Source of the DNA: Ustulina deusta
Taxonomy: Eukaryota; Ascomycota; Sordariomycetes; Xylariales; Xylariaceae
DNA length: 64,000 bases
NCBI GenBank assembly: GCA_023159155.1
Contig: JAJNNX010000027.1
Location: 496,001-560,000 of the forward strand
Direction of reading: 5' to 3'
Numbering within the stretch: the first letter of the stretch is position 1; each line of letters starts with the position of its first letter. Positions 12,505 to 24,998 of the stretch are shown here, in pieces. The translations under genes were made by a program, and so were the position numbers. Below the pieces are notes generated by a model. It worked only from the letters and a program-made list of their open reading frames with translations. It was not told the origin of the DNA and did not search any database.

Positions 12505-13628
12505 TCAAATGCTTGGTTTGTAAGCCGTTGGCACATGGTCCAGGTTTTGCCTGCCATGTTTATTCGCCCATGCAGAGTCATTATGGCTATTGTGGAAGGC
12601 GTCGTCTTCGGCAGGGTTTATAAGACCTTCACGGTCGCTGTCTGGAGAGGGATCGCGCGAATTTGTATTTGCCGCTTTCTTCGTCTCAATCTGAGCATAT
12701 CGAGCTCGATTCCACGTCGGCACACGGTCCAAAAATCCCACACCGACATTGGCAGTCCGGGCTTCTCTTGACATCAGCTCCGTTTCGCCTGCATAGGCGT
12801 TCTGCTTCTCGCGGTGATATGGCAGGCGATAACCCGAAGCCGTGGGGCGGAGGAAGAATGTCAGCACGAAGGCGGCTATCGAGGCCACACTGGCTGCTGC
12901 GCTCAGCCCGAACGCGGTGGAGTTCGTCGCAGCCGTAACCCCGACATCGCTAAGCGCGCCGTTGAAGGAGTCTCGCATTTTGACAAAGGTCACGATAGAT
13001 GCGATGGTTGCTGCTGGGAGCAGTATCGCGACGATCCCGGAACTGACACGGCTGACGAGAATCGCGCGTTCGGAGCGGCGAGACAGCACGATGGTGATGC
13101 ATGACAGGACGATAAGGAGCGACGCTAGGATATACGCCACAGCGACGAAAGTAGATACTGCCGCGTAGGTGTGCAGTTGGCCGTATTGCGCGGCCGTGCG
13201 ATCGAGCTTGAGGTTTGAGCCAGGGTTGAAGGTGAACCCGACACGAGGCGCATAGCAAGATGCCGACCCGTCATCGCTGCGGCCGCATGCTGTCAAGAGC
13301 GAGACGCTGTAGTCGCTGGACAAGCCCAGGCTCTGCCTTGTGCTGCTCTGGCCGACAAGGTCGGTTCCGGAGATCTTGGAGAGATCTTGGAGGAACACGG
13401 AGCTACTCAGCTTCGCGGGTATGGCGAGATTCGTTGTATCGATCTAGACCCGTCAGTGTTGTCCTTAGAGTATTATACATGTTGCTGGGGGGGAAGTACC
13501 GTTAAATAGGATGCCGTAGTATGGCTGCCAACGCCAGAGAGCAGTGTGATCAGGGTGAAGAGCAGTGAAATGAGAGAGAGAAAGACGGCGACGGCCCAGC
13601 TGAGCCCGGCAGACTTTCGTGCAGCCAT
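12505..13628 (-). CDS. SUR7/PalI family four-helix plasma-membrane protein
   Basis: The protein (about 355 aa) has the layout of SUR7/PalI proteins, which sit in the plasma membrane at eisosomes or act in pH sensing. Exon 1 (13628-13500) encodes MAARKSAGLSW and the first membrane helix (VAVFLSLISLLFTLITLL). A 56-nt intron (13499-13444) precedes exon 2 (13443-12505). An extracellular loop carries paired cysteines (ACGRSDDGSASCYAPRVGF). Three more helices follow: AAVSTFVAVAYILASLLIVL, VSSGIVAILLPAATIASIV and AAASVASIAAFVLTFFL. A polar C-terminal tail of about 110 residues is rich in Asn, Asp and Ser. The start was chosen because exon 1 supplies the missing first helix. Whether it is the SUR7 or the PalI branch cannot be decided here. 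Confidence 0.8.
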
Positions 13629-14674
13629 TTTACAAGTCGAGGTAATAAATAAATGACCACCACGTTAGCGACGTATTTCACGAACAGAAGACAGATGAGA
13701 GGCGAGTGATGGGCTCTTCTTTACAATCGCGGCAATAGCCATTATAAAGAGAAAGAAAGAATCAACAGCCTTAGGAACACGACCTTGTCTATATCCAACT
13801 GCCAAAAGAGGAGGTGCCAACAACACCGCATGAGCCACATCACAACCTAATTAAAGACCAGAGCCTTAGCGACCTGTGGTATAACCCAGCAGGATCAACC
13901 CGAGCGGCCGACACTACCGGTAGTCCAGCGCGTATCTCCTCGCTCACTCGCTAAGCCTCACCTACCAAAGCGCGGAACGTTGGCTGGCCGTTGGAAGCGC
14001 CCCATTGCTGCACTCCATGTGCAATATGTGCGTGACTTAATGCGACGTTCCGGAATAGATCCTGCAGTGTTTGACGACCCGAGGGCGCGATGTGATTCGT
14101 CGCTTGTTTCCCGGATCGCGTCTCGACTTGGCAGCCCTTGTTTGGCCCGTGGCGCAGTCCTCTCGGAACTCACCTCATCCGCCCAGCCAAGCGGCTTGCA
14201 TCTCTTTGTTTCAACTCCTGGAGAATCGACGGCAACGGCCAGGAAACGAGTTTGCAGTTGTGGGGTCGCCGTCCAGTGGCTTGTTCGTCGGGAATGTGCC
14301 GTCCGAAGTCCTTGGGCTCAGGTGCAAGGAGCACGCCGTCCGGTTCAGGCTAGGCCGTTGTCTTCGTGACTCTTTGCAGCCTGAAGCCCTGCGCTCATTG
14401 TGAGGTTGCGCCAAAGAGACGCAGGGGAGGGAGAGGAGGCCAGGGCCAACGCCCGGGACGACCTGCAGCCGAAAATAGATTCCTATTTTGTCCAATCCTT
14501 CTACCACAACGCTTTGCTGCAATGTTATGTTGTGTTATGCCGCTGTTGTTGCCGTCGACATGGAGTGGTTAAATAAGAGCGACACCCAGTGACGATACAA
14601 TAGTTTGCGTAGCTCTTCATCTCGACATCTCTCACTCTCCCTCCAGTCTTAATATCTCAGACTCAATAATCGTA
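13629..14674. other. divergent promoter region
   Basis: About 1 kb separates the start of the SUR7-type gene (minus) from the cupredoxin gene (plus). It is locally G+C rich, and several overlapping frames of 70-130 codons (13958-14522, both strands) look like composition effects, with no domain or intron support. It presumably holds two divergent promoters. Confidence 0.55.
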
Positions 14675-16852
14675 ATGTCGTGGTTCCGGCCTTCAAGCCT
14701 CGCCACAGGGCTGGCGTTCTTCACCTCTCTCGCGACGGCAGCGAACATCGAAGTCACTGTCGGCAAAGACAGCAAATTGGAATTCAACCCACCAAGTATC
14801 ACAGCTGAGATTGGCGACACCATAACATACAAGTTCTTCTCCAAGGTAGGTAGCTAGCGAGATCCGACATTAGACGTGCCATAGACTAATCAGAGTCTCC
14901 AGAACCACGCTGTCTCTCAATCGACATTCGCCGATCCGTGCCACCTCCAAGAAAACGGGATATTTTCCGGCTTCACTCCGAACACATCTCCGGATGTCGC
15001 CGCCCCAACGGACTTCACTATCACCATAAACGACACGAAACCCCTGTGGTTCTACTGGTGAGCTCACATCATCGGCCTGTGGATCAGCGAGAGTTAGATG
15101 CTGACGCTTAGTAGCCCCCAAACAAATGGAAACCACTGCCAGAATGGAATGGTTCATGCCATCAATGCGTACGTCTTCCGCAGGAGCGTGAAGAGAGGTC
15201 AATCAACTAACACCAGGCAGTCCAGCCACGGGAAATACATTTGATGCCTACAAGGCCAAGGCACAACAAGCCGCAACCCCCAGCACGCCGCCAGCCGGCA
15301 CTCTTCCCGTCGGCGGGCTGCGAAAGCTTCACATCGACGTCGGGTTCAACGGCGAGCTGATGTTCAACCCGAACAACGTCACCGAGCTGATCGGCACTGT
15401 TGTCGAATTCAGCTACAACCCAGCCGTGCGTGCAGCTTCCTCGTAGATACCGTATGGGATTCAAACTAAACAAGTGCAATGATGCAGAACCACTCCATCG
15501 TCCAATCGTCGTTCGACAAGCCGTGCCAGCCCATCGAGCGAGACGGCGGCGGCTTCGTCGCGCCTTTTGTGCCGACCCAGCAGGCCCCGTCGGGCGTGAC
15601 CTTCGAGGTGACGTTGACGAACGCGGATCCCGTCTGGTTCTACTGCGCGCAGACCAAGAAGTCGCATTGCCAGTCGGGCATGGTGGGCTCCATCAACGCG
15701 GCGGCCGAGGGCGCGAAGACGTTCCAGGCCTTCAAGGACCTCGCCGCCAAGGCGGATCCGAGCACGATCGGGCCCGACACGCCGCTCGTCGGCGCGCTGA
15801 AGCTGAACGGCACCTTCATCGCCAACGTCGGGGGCAACGTCCTGGACATCACGACCCTCGACCCGTCGCTCGGCGGGCAGATCCCGCCCCCGCAGATGAA
15901 CTACCCGCCCTACATCGGCGGCATGGCCGGCGGCAACCAGCCGGCGAACTACAACTGGGGCGCCAACATCACCGACGAGGCCGTGGCGCTGCTGCGCGCG
16001 CTGCAGTACATCGACAACTTCATCGTAGCGCTGCTCCTCGAGGGCTTCAACCTGCTCAGCGCGGGCGAGTGGAGCGCGGCGTACCCGGGCACCATCACGC
16101 AGACGCTCGGCTCGCTGGCGGCGCAGAGCCTGATCCACCGGCGGACCTACACGGACACGCTGCAGCACTTCGGCAAGGACGTGGTGGCCGTGTGCGCGAG
16201 CTACGACCTCGCCGCCTCCCTCACCGACGTCGACGCCTGGCTCGCCGCCGTGCTGACCGGCCTGCACCTCTCCATCGGCGCCACGCTCGACGCCCTGACG
16301 ACCCTCGGCCAGAGCGACCCGTGGACGACGCCCGTGCTGGCGACGGGGCTCGGCGCCCAGGCGCGCATGAGCGCCCTGGTCAACCTGATGCAGAGCCACG
16401 TGGCGGCCGCCGCGCCGCGCGAGGTGTTGATCCCGGCCTCGCTGGCGACGTCGTACGTGGCCGCGCACTACGCCCCGGACGCGAGCTGCGCGCCGCCGTC
16501 CGCGAACACCTCCACCACCTCCACCACCAGCACCAGCTTCCCGGCGCTCGTCATCAAGAGCAAGGAGGTGCAGCCGGACACGGCGCGCGTGACGGCCATC
16601 ACGATCGAGATCCCCGCGGCGAGCAAGGGCTCGGCGCTCTTCGTCGCGTGGCTGGGGCCGTGGGGCGGCCTGTCGTACACCTCGGTCGACGACGTCTCGG
16701 GCGTCGCCGACGTCCCGGCCTCGCTGTCCGGCCACGTCTGGGCCGTCCTGACGAGCAAGGACGGCGTCGCCGCCGCCGATCTCGACACCGTCACTGTCGC
16801 CGGCCCCGAGATCATGTGGGTTTCCCAGCAGTGGTCTGTATCGGATTTTTAG
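14675..16852 (+). CDS. secreted double-cupredoxin protein with helical (ferritin-like?) C-terminal domain
   Basis: Secreted protein of about 649 aa from five exons: 14675-14845, 14903-15057, 15115-15168, 15221-15425, 15488-16852. A signal peptide (residues 1-23, ending ATAA) leads into cupredoxin domain 1 (about 24-130) and domain 2 (about 150-275). Each domain keeps a His-Cys-His-Met set: NHAV / FYCPQ / NHCQNGM in the first and NHSI / FYCAQ / SHCQSGM in the second. Both His residues of the NH motifs begin exons. The C-terminal half is a helical domain (LRALQYIDNFIVALLLEGFN, then LGSLAAQSLIHRRTYTDTL), resembling the ferritin-like part of fungal Rds1-type or extracellular serine-rich proteins; that assignment is inference. 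A short Thr/Ser repeat (TTSTTSTS) follows, then a beta-rich tail without an obvious GPI signal. Exon 5 is very G+C rich at third codon positions. Confidence 0.8.
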
Positions 16853-17485
16853 ACCCGGGGGACAGAAAAAAAAAAAAAAAAAGGGGAAAAGGGAAAAAGG
16901 GAAAGAGATCTTAGGTCTCTAGTGTTGTGGTGGTCTATCTCGTGTGTAATTTTCGGGGAGGGAGGGAGAGAGAGAGAGAATGAGAGAGAGATATTCAAGC
17001 ATCGTTCGCATCGTCAAGAGCGGATAAGGAGCGCTGGCGTTGAAGGTTCTTTGGATTTGGATTTTTTTTTTCTTTAAACATTATAGTCTGGAAGATGAAC
17101 TTTAGAGAAAGGGTCATGAATGACGATATAATTGACATAACTATCTTCTTAATCCATTCGGGAAATTCGCTAGTGAGTGTTTGTGCAACCCCAAGTGTCA
17201 AAATCGACGCTCGGCTTACAGGACGATATATATTCACCGCCAAGTCTAGGTAGGTACATTATCACATTTAACTCACATGACGGGCTCATGAGAAGCCGAA
17301 AATTCGCACTGTTCCTGACAGTAGGTAGCATATTGATATCATCATTATATTTTTTGTTTTCTTGCCTTCATGTATACCTCAGTATATGCCCTAAACAACA
17401 AAGTGCGTCTAAAAAGGCAACCCCTCTTCGCCGGGCAACAGATGCATGCAATCTACAATGCTCGCCCCATGGTGAGGGAATAACC
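16853..17485. other. convergent 3' spacer with homopolymer and GA tracts
   Basis: This spacer lies between the 3' ends of the cupredoxin gene and the MFS gene. It contains an A tract (about 16866-16881), a purine-rich run and a GA repeat (about 16958-16990). No gene is supported. Confidence 0.65.
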
Positions 17486-19236
17486 TCAATACTCTGCACC
17501 GTTGGTATACCCAGCCTCTCTTTTCATCCTTAGCCACCTCGCTTTCAAGGCAACAAACCCAACCAAACAGATACCAGCAGCCAAGCCCATGGAGAGTAGA
17601 ATCAGGTTCACAGGGGTAGGGTCGCCGTGGAATGTATCGTGGAACAAATAATCGAGCCCACTCTGGCTGAAATTGAAGAGACCGGCCAGGCATATGATGG
17701 TGCCGTACACAGTGCCGAATGTTTGAAACCCAAACACCTTGGCGCTGTAGTCGCTGACTGCTGTGTAGTAAAACGGACGGTACAGAACGAAGAGACAGAT
17801 GTTGGCGTACGCAGCCCATTCGAATGGTAGCACACCAAAGACACCGATGATCGTCGCAACGGTAACAAGTGTCGCTAGCACGGTAACGGTGCTTGTGTTA
17901 TCGAGGACGACGCCGATGAATGGGATCGAGATGATGCCACCGAGTGGCAGAGCGAGGTCGAAGAAGTTGTTGATCTTGGTGGCCTTGTGTATCGACCCCA
18001 GTATAGCGCTGTATTGCACTCGGATGGTCGCCACGAAGTAGTTGATTCGCGTCATCTGTAAGACAGTGAAGAGACAGATGAGCACGAACCAAGGCGAGCG
18101 GATCTGCTGAAGTGCAGTGTGCTTGTGCATCACACCCCAGACGCCGCTTCTACTGTTCGTTACCTCCTCTCGCTGGGCTTGCTTGTCGGCTGTCTCCGTG
18201 CCCAGCAGTTCCTCGATCTCGTGAGCGATGTTCTCGCTGTGCTGTCGCTGCTCCTGGCGCAGAAGTGCTGTTTCCTCGTCAATCTGGTCATCACTTTCGA
18301 TGGCGCTAGAATCGAGGAGATCCTCATAACCTGGCGCCTCGTAATCTAGAATCATCTGCCCCACGGTCTTATACGACTGACGTGGGAGTATGGTTAGCTG
18401 CATGGCAATAATCACTACAGGCACAGCTAGATAGGCGCTAAAGAATTCCGTAAGACCGAAAGCACCGTTTGTTTTCTCAAATACGATACGGTATAGCAGA
18501 AACAGTGCACTGGAGGCGTCAAACGCACCAGTGAGCAATGCCAATATCAGACCGGCGTTTTGTGGGAAAGCATTCGAGAGCTGGAACGACGAGATATAAG
18601 TAAAAGGACCAGCGAGGGCCAAAAACAAATACCCCGGCAGGAGCGCATCAAACGACACCTTCTCGGCGAAGGCCATGAAAGTAGCGCCGATGGCGAGGAG
18701 AATGGCACCAATAATCCCACAGACCTGGGGCCCGTAGTAGTCGAGGATGGCACCGACGGGGAGGGCGGCGACATTCGTAGCCACGGCGGCCACAGTGAAC
18801 ATGAAATTCAGCCGGATTTCTACACACGTGTCACTTCCCTCGCAAATATCCTGATAGGCCCCTGTCTGCTTCAGTACAGGCTTGATAGCGGCATAGCCGA
18901 ACACAACGCCAGCGGCAAAGAAGCAGTATATCACTGCACATATAATCTGAACTGCTTGCGCATTAGCCGCTACTTCCGGCTGGGCGAACGCGTGCTAGGC
19001 GGGTAAGACTCACGGAATCGCTTCCACCGGGGCACCTCGAACGCTCCGATACTATGGCCAGGACGGTCTATATCTCGAGCGATGACGGGATCCCACGACT
19101 CGGGAAGCGGGTTGAAGCTGAGCCTCCGCGGCCGCATCGAAGGGGTAGTGGAGGTGATGGAACCCCTACGAGATCTCTCTTCCTCCGTAGGGATGCTGAG
19201 AAAGGTCTCAAGAGAACCGACCCGCGGAAGAGACAT
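17486..19236 (-). CDS. MFS transporter, FMP42 / SLC43-like
   Basis: Major facilitator protein of about 563 aa resembling yeast FMP42 and the SLC43-type amino-acid transporters. Exon 1 (19236-19014) encodes a polar N-terminus ending EVPRWKRF. A 59-nt intron (19013-18955; GTGAGT donor, GCTAAT branch) joins to exon 2 (18954-17486), giving the family junction WKRFPVQIICAVIYCFFAAG. The body has about twelve membrane segments in two halves, with AAIKPVL after helix 1 and GAILDYYGPQVCG in the helix 2-3 loop. A long acidic cytosolic loop (about residues 278-340) splits the halves. The start MSLPRVGSLE was preferred because it has A at -3; an in-frame ATG at 19419 would add 61 residues including a hydrophobic stretch and is a weaker choice. 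The substrate is not known from sequence. Confidence 0.86.
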
Positions 19237-21034
19237 CGTGATGGGTATCCGCGCAGCTGCCTTTATAGCCCCTGCGTAGAGGATTCCAAGTGAGGCGAGA
19301 GCGAATGTAGTCGACAGGAGAAATCCTAGTCGCTGCAGTCTGGGAATTGGCGTGTAGATTTGAAGCTCACTCGACGCCAAACATAAGAGGTGGCCAGCAA
19401 GGTTAAGGTCATAAGCCAAGCAGACTTGCGATATTCCTCGGCCGGCACGGCGCGGGTGGTCTCACGAATAGCAGGCCGTCAATGTCAGAGGTACAAATTG
19501 ACAAGGATTGAAACTTATGTGCCCGGCAATTGTTGAGAGGAACCGAGTTTCACAGAGACAAAGAATAAGGTAATGGTATACAACGAGACGAGATGGTTGG
19601 CTGGTGAGTAATGACGGAATTGAGATGCTGGTTGGTGTGAGGGGGGCTGCATTCAATCCTTCGTGCGCGGCAAACTTTAAACTTCACTAGAGCATGGAAA
19701 CACTGGGCTATTAACTTCAAACGGAGTAGTGGCTGCGTTAAAATACTAGAGACCAACCGGCACGGCACCGTTCGGCGGAGGGCTGCTATCATTATGTAAA
19801 GTCGTGGATACCTCACTCGAAAAATTGCAGACAAGGAGAAACTTGCCACTCCGATCGTATCCCGATGGACTTATTGGAAAAGGCTTAGACACCTTCTGGA
19901 CTACCTAGATCGGTAATCAGGTTACCTTTAGGGTTAGGCATTTATCGCCGAGGTGAGGTCTGTATGAGTAGTCTTCTTCTGGGTCTTCGTGAAGTTGGAC
20001 ATTCGCAGACAGTCGTATTGTACGTAAAAAATACTCGAAGCATGGCATCAAGTGATCGGTTGCAGCTCGAGGTAAGATGAGTTATGCGGGTCGCTGGTTC
20101 GTCGATGCAGCGGCATGGGGAGACAAGGTCTCCAAGAACGCCTTCGACTTTCAACCGGAGCTGGTCAGTGGTCAATTCTAGCCGGGGCTTGCCGGCCACA
20201 TAACCGGACGTGCGTTAATGTACAGCTGCGGCGACCGGTTGGCTTCAAGAGCCAATCACTTGTGCAGGTGTCTCTGCCTGCCAAGCCAACGAGGAGGGTC
20301 TCTGTTGTGATTTCACCCCTCTCTAGTCACCTCCCATGGCTGACCTTTGTTCATCCGATCATGCCTGAAGCTTCATCGAGATGCATTAGCGAAGGAGTGT
20401 TTGTTTTCTACCTTTCCGGGGGAATTGTATCAACTAGGGAGCGAATAGACTTATTATCGCCCAGGTCCTCACTTTACAGCTCTTAGTCTACACCGAGAGG
20501 GAAGTCTACAAGAAGATTCAGCATTCGCAAATCCTACCAAGCACTGACTTCTGGGTCTAGCGCACCGCCGATATACAATCCATACCCCTCGCCATCAAGT
20601 TGCCCAAAGGCCACCTTAGAATGACTGAGATGTAGAAAGGCCTGCGTACCATCAAACGCCAATCAGAGAGGTTTGGAATGCCCGGAGAATGCCTAGCAAC
20701 CCCTCAATCCCACATGCCTTTCATGGCTTCGATGATTCCCATCACTAACTTGATCTCCGTCACGCAAAACAATCTTCTCAACAGGATAACTAGTTTCATA
20801 TATACGCGGTTTATCATGAAACACATATTACACTACCAGGATCTCCATGACCGTGCTTCCAATATGCACGAGCGGAATATACACAATAACAATTAAATTC
20901 GATATACCATCATCATAAGCGGATCCGTCAAGTATCGCCTTAGTAAGGCTACATGTGGCAAGGAGGTATCCATTAGAAAGCAAGACAAGAACGCAGCAAG
21001 AGTCAAGAACATAGAAGCCCAATTGTAAATTCCC
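19237..21034. other. intergenic, no supported gene
   Basis: This is the spacer upstream of the MFS gene and downstream of the SUN gene. It holds only short frames (up to 123 codons) on both strands, without motifs. I see nothing further. Confidence 0.55.
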
Positions 21035-22392
21035 TTATTCGCTGAAGGTAATGGTAACTGATCCACCGCTGGGAATACCCGTCTAGAAAGTTGGTTAGTT
21101 GTGACGGTTCGTATGTATTGAGGTGAGTTAGTAATGTCACTTACGGTGCAGCCGGTACTGCTACCAGCGAAGCCTTCGCCAACATGGTAGTAGCACTCAA
21201 TCGAACTGTCGCCAGAGATATCGATGTTGAAGTCCAGCACAGCCGTGGAAACTGCGCTGTTGGGAAAGATGGACAGGTAAGTAATGCCATCAGACGATTG
21301 ACCAACGCCGATGTTGATGGGAGCCCAGTTACCACAACCCTTGGGATCTTCATCGCAGACCCATCGGCAACCCTGCTCGGCGCTAACCCCTTTCTTGTTG
21401 ACATAGTATTGTAGAGTTGTTGCCTTGCCCTCCCAGACGTAGTAGTTGTTAGATGCCACGTTGGCGAGGTCGGTTGAGCTGCCTGGGGTAGCATCGATCG
21501 GAATAACCATGTTCTCCGTGCCGGGATAGTCGGTACGACACACTGAGGTTCCAGAGCTCATCTTATTCTTGATGGTAATTCCCGGAATACCCTGCTCACA
21601 CAACTTCTTACTAACATCGCTGCGGGTCAACTCCAATTTGCCCTCGTCGTTGCAGTAAAGACCACCAATAGATTGGCCGGTGCTCCCCTGAGAGGCGGGC
21701 CACTGCGACTTGACATAGCCAGCTGGGCAAGCGTATGAGTAAAACCCTTTCTGGCCCGAGGGTGCACTAATACCGGTCTCGATGAAGCTAATGGCGAGGT
21801 CTTTCAAACTGAAGTTGGGCGTGAACTGAAGTCCACTCCAGCCTCCCATTCCGAGATAGTCCAGAGCAAGTGCACCATAGTCCGAAGGGAAAGTAGCGCA
21901 ATCAATCTCTCCACTAGGGAAGTCGGCATCGATGCCCGTAGCACCGCTGCTCACAGGGGAAGTGGAAGTGGTGGGCGCGGGTTCAAGGGTCGATGTGGTA
22001 GTCGGCGTAGAGGTAGTCGTGGGAGTTGGGGACGGCGACGAAGAAGACGATGACGAGCTGGTAACCTTCTCAATGAAGACACCATCTTCTTTAGACGATG
22101 TACTGGTGACAGCCGGTGCAGGCGGAGGCGTAAATGAGGGTGTAGTCTCGCCGACGACGACGTATAGTCCCTTATCCAAACCAGCCTGGGCCTCTTCGGG
22201 GCTGACCTGCTGGTCTCCCAACATGTATTGGGTGACAGTAGCGGGGATATAGGTGGTCACGACATCGCGCTGCTCGAGAGGTGAGTTGTCTCGCTTTTGG
22301 TGGTGAACGTGGTGGCCATGTCTGTGCGGTTGGGCAACGGCGACCGAGCCTAAGGACGCCGCAATGGCGAGGTTCAAGATGGTTGCCTTCAT
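21035..22392 (-). CDS. SUN-family secreted cell-wall protein (SIM1/SUN4/UTH1 type)
   Basis: SUN-family proteins are secreted, act in cell-wall morphogenesis and septation, and are often annotated as putative beta-glucosidases or glucanases. Exon 1 (22392-21145) encodes a signal peptide (ending AVAQ), a His-rich stretch with a KR site (HRHGHHVHHQKR) that could be cut by Kex2, a Thr/Ser/Pro-rich linker (about 85-150) and the Cys-rich SUN domain. The SUN domain includes DCATFPSDYGALALDYLG, KGFYSYACPAGYVKSQWP and QGCRWVCDEDPKGCGNWAP. A 62-nt intron (21144-21083) is followed by a small exon 2 (21082-21035) that supplies the end TGIPSGGSVTITFSE, so the protein is about 431 aa. Reading through the intron instead gives an unrelated tail. 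The cysteine pattern and length fit the family well. Confidence 0.92.
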
Positions 22393-24934
22393 GATTATCG
22401 CTACAGGTATGATCGCGTGTAACTGGTTTTATGTGTAAAAGTGTTTATTTGAGTAGTGACAGTATCGAGTCGTCTCTATCCAAGGTCAGTGTTAGCCTCG
22501 CAAGGTAAGGAAAGCGAAAGAATTGGTCCACGTGTTGGCCAAAATGAAGTCCAACAAGGGGGCGGCGAGCATGCAATTTAATTCATGGTAAATGAGCCGA
22601 TCTTTACATCGCCAACATAAACCCAGCCGTTGTAATATCCCTTGGGCTCCCATAAGGGTTCGCTTACCAGCAGTTGACGAATATTGCTTTCGCAATGCTC
22701 GAGGCAAACTTGATTGCAGTCGATTTGGTTCGGTCGTAGGATGGGGCTTGGAGACAGGTTTGCGCTCGTGTTTTGATGGAAGGAACGTGTTCCCTATTCC
22801 AAAAGAATGTGGTTGAGAGTTGTCCGGCTCTCAGTTGGGTGGAATAACGACACAATAATATGGCCGGAAGGGAGGAAAGGTAGAGCGAGCGAAAATAGAG
22901 GACGAGAGAAGAGGAGGTCAATACTTCGGGAGACCTAGGAAAGCCTAAAGAAGGGGAGGGAGCTGGAACATCTCCTTGGGTCCCTTGTCCTCTCTAGTCC
23001 CTTGGCTTGTGCCACGCTTCTACTGCAGCGGGTAAAGGAAAGGAAATGAATGTGGGTCGTGCATTCAGCATTGCCATCTTGGATCTTGCTTCCCGGAAAT
23101 GACCAATAGGATTAAGCCTGCCTGTTCCAAAAGGGGGCAGTGTGTTTCCAAGTGGGTCACATGGAGAGCGGGCTGCCAACACTACTGCAGGTACCAGTCA
23201 AATCACGCCTCCCGTACATAAACTGCACGTACGTGGATGTAAAAGGCACGCAAATGGCACCTTGCGAGGATACCTTGGTGTTGGAAATGCCAATTGGTCC
23301 CCTTCAAACCCTTGCATTTTCTATTGTTACTCGCGCATGAATAGGTAAACACAACATTCTGGAATTCTACAATCGGTTCGGTAGCTATGAGAGAGGAATA
23401 AAGGAGCGCAAAATGTCTCGATGGTTGGCAAGTCAGCAACTCATATACCTAAGGTAGTGTAGCGTATACACCAGACTAACCTAGTGTACCTAGTATCTTC
23501 TAGGATAAGACAAGAGTAGCATGTCCGGATATCTTACATTGTACGGCCTCAAATCATCATTTACGTTAACACTTACTTACATATATATGTAGAGCACATG
23601 TCTGTTGTGATGTCTAGAATAATTGTATTTTACTCAAATTGTGTGAAGGGACCCTACTTCAGGGAGTGGTGGTGGTTTTGAGTGAATGAGGCAATGCAGC
23701 TGTTACCCAAGTAGGTACTTACTTACTAAGGTAGCTAGCTGACTACCTCAGGGTCTCACTACTCACCTCGATATGTACGCTAGGTACTACCTACCTGCGT
23801 CCCTACCTCTACTAAACACCGAGATATAACTACCTACCTAATCTAACCCAACATAGTACACTATTATTTAGTGTACTTACTACGCTACCTAATTCCACAT
23901 AAAAAAAACACCCTCCAAGAGACAAAATCTTGCTCAAAGCCCCTCCTTGTCCAAGTCACAGGTAGTTAGTGTAAAGTAGATGTGAACGTACCATCTCACT
24001 TTTCGTAATGCCTAGGTAGGTACCGGTAATCCCCACAAGGTTACGAAAAGCGACGCGGCACGAGCCTTAAAAAGGGGCTTGGCAAAGACTTCACAACAGT
24101 AGGCTCACCTGAGACGATTGATTGCTGTAATTTCGGCATTCGACTCTTCATGTGGCCCCTTTTGCCATTTATTCGTTGTCATCTACGCGGTCCTTTTCGT
24201 AGTCGTCAACAATTTGATTGCACTTTTACTACTCTACTACAGTATCTATCTGTGTAGTCAAGTTTACACAAGTCCACCACGGTGAATCAATTTAGTGTGT
24301 ACCTATGCTGGCAGTAGCTCATCTCCTCAATGTCCCTGTCACATAGAAACATAGTCTGCTTCAGGACACCTCATAGTGTAAGTTAACTTCATGCTCTACT
24401 AACCTTTCTCGACAAAGGGCATCAGGGCTACCTAGTTGTTACATCTGCAGCATAGCTTTAGTAGAATTGTTACACGCAGTAACTACCTAGGTATACAAAT
24501 ACCCAGGTAATGAAATATCATTTCGCTGTCTTTGTCACTTAAGCGTGATAGCCAAAGGCGTTGAGATGCGTTGGCGCATCTAGTTCAAAGTAGTCGTCAT
24601 CACCTATCCACGCACCTAAACCACACGGTGAAATTAGATACCAAGACTCTAAGCAAGATTTTCACTACATAGGCTGATACCTACCTATGTATACTATACA
24701 ACAACATTTGTGACTACTTATATATAGACACAAGAATGCAGTATGTAAGTCAGTCAGTACCCAAGTAGTCTAGTGTACACTACCTGCTCAGCCAGGCTAT
24801 ATAGGATAATTAGGATGGTCATACCATGGATCTAAGCAGAAACTACGCTATGTTTTATTTATTTACTTATTTATTTTTCGGGCGTCATTCAGGTCACTTC
24901 TGGTCGCGATCCGGGTAGTGTACATTCAGCGTTT

Positions 24935-24998
24935 TATGACAGGTTCTCAAGCTGCTTAGCCTTGAGAACCGACGGCTCTAATGATCCCTCCTGTCATA
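24935..24998. repeat. nested inverted repeat
   Basis: The inner arms GGTTCTCAAG (24942-24951) and CTTGAGAACC (24961-24970) are perfect 10-bp complements with a 9-nt loop. The outer arms TATGACAGG (24935-24943) and CCTGTCATA (24990-24998) are perfect 9-bp complements. The two stems share GG on the left arm, so both cannot form completely at once. Confidence 0.8.

Noticed and set aside
13958..14522. Several 70-130 codon frames on both strands in the divergent SUR7/cupredoxin spacer
   Set aside because: All three phases are open on both strands at once, as expected from G+C-rich noncoding DNA; no motif.
12505..16852. A possible biosynthetic or regulon cluster around the Zn2Cys6 regulator
   Set aside because: Neighbours are a SUR7-type protein, a cupredoxin protein and AFG1; no backbone enzyme (PKS, NRPS, terpene cyclase) or tailoring enzymes are present.
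15400..16914. Very long overlapping frames inside the cupredoxin gene (504 codons in another sense frame, 424 codons antisense)
   Set aside because: They are by-products of the extreme third-position G+C bias of exon 5; their products are Arg/Ala/Gly-rich without motifs, while the chosen frame carries the cupredoxin sites.
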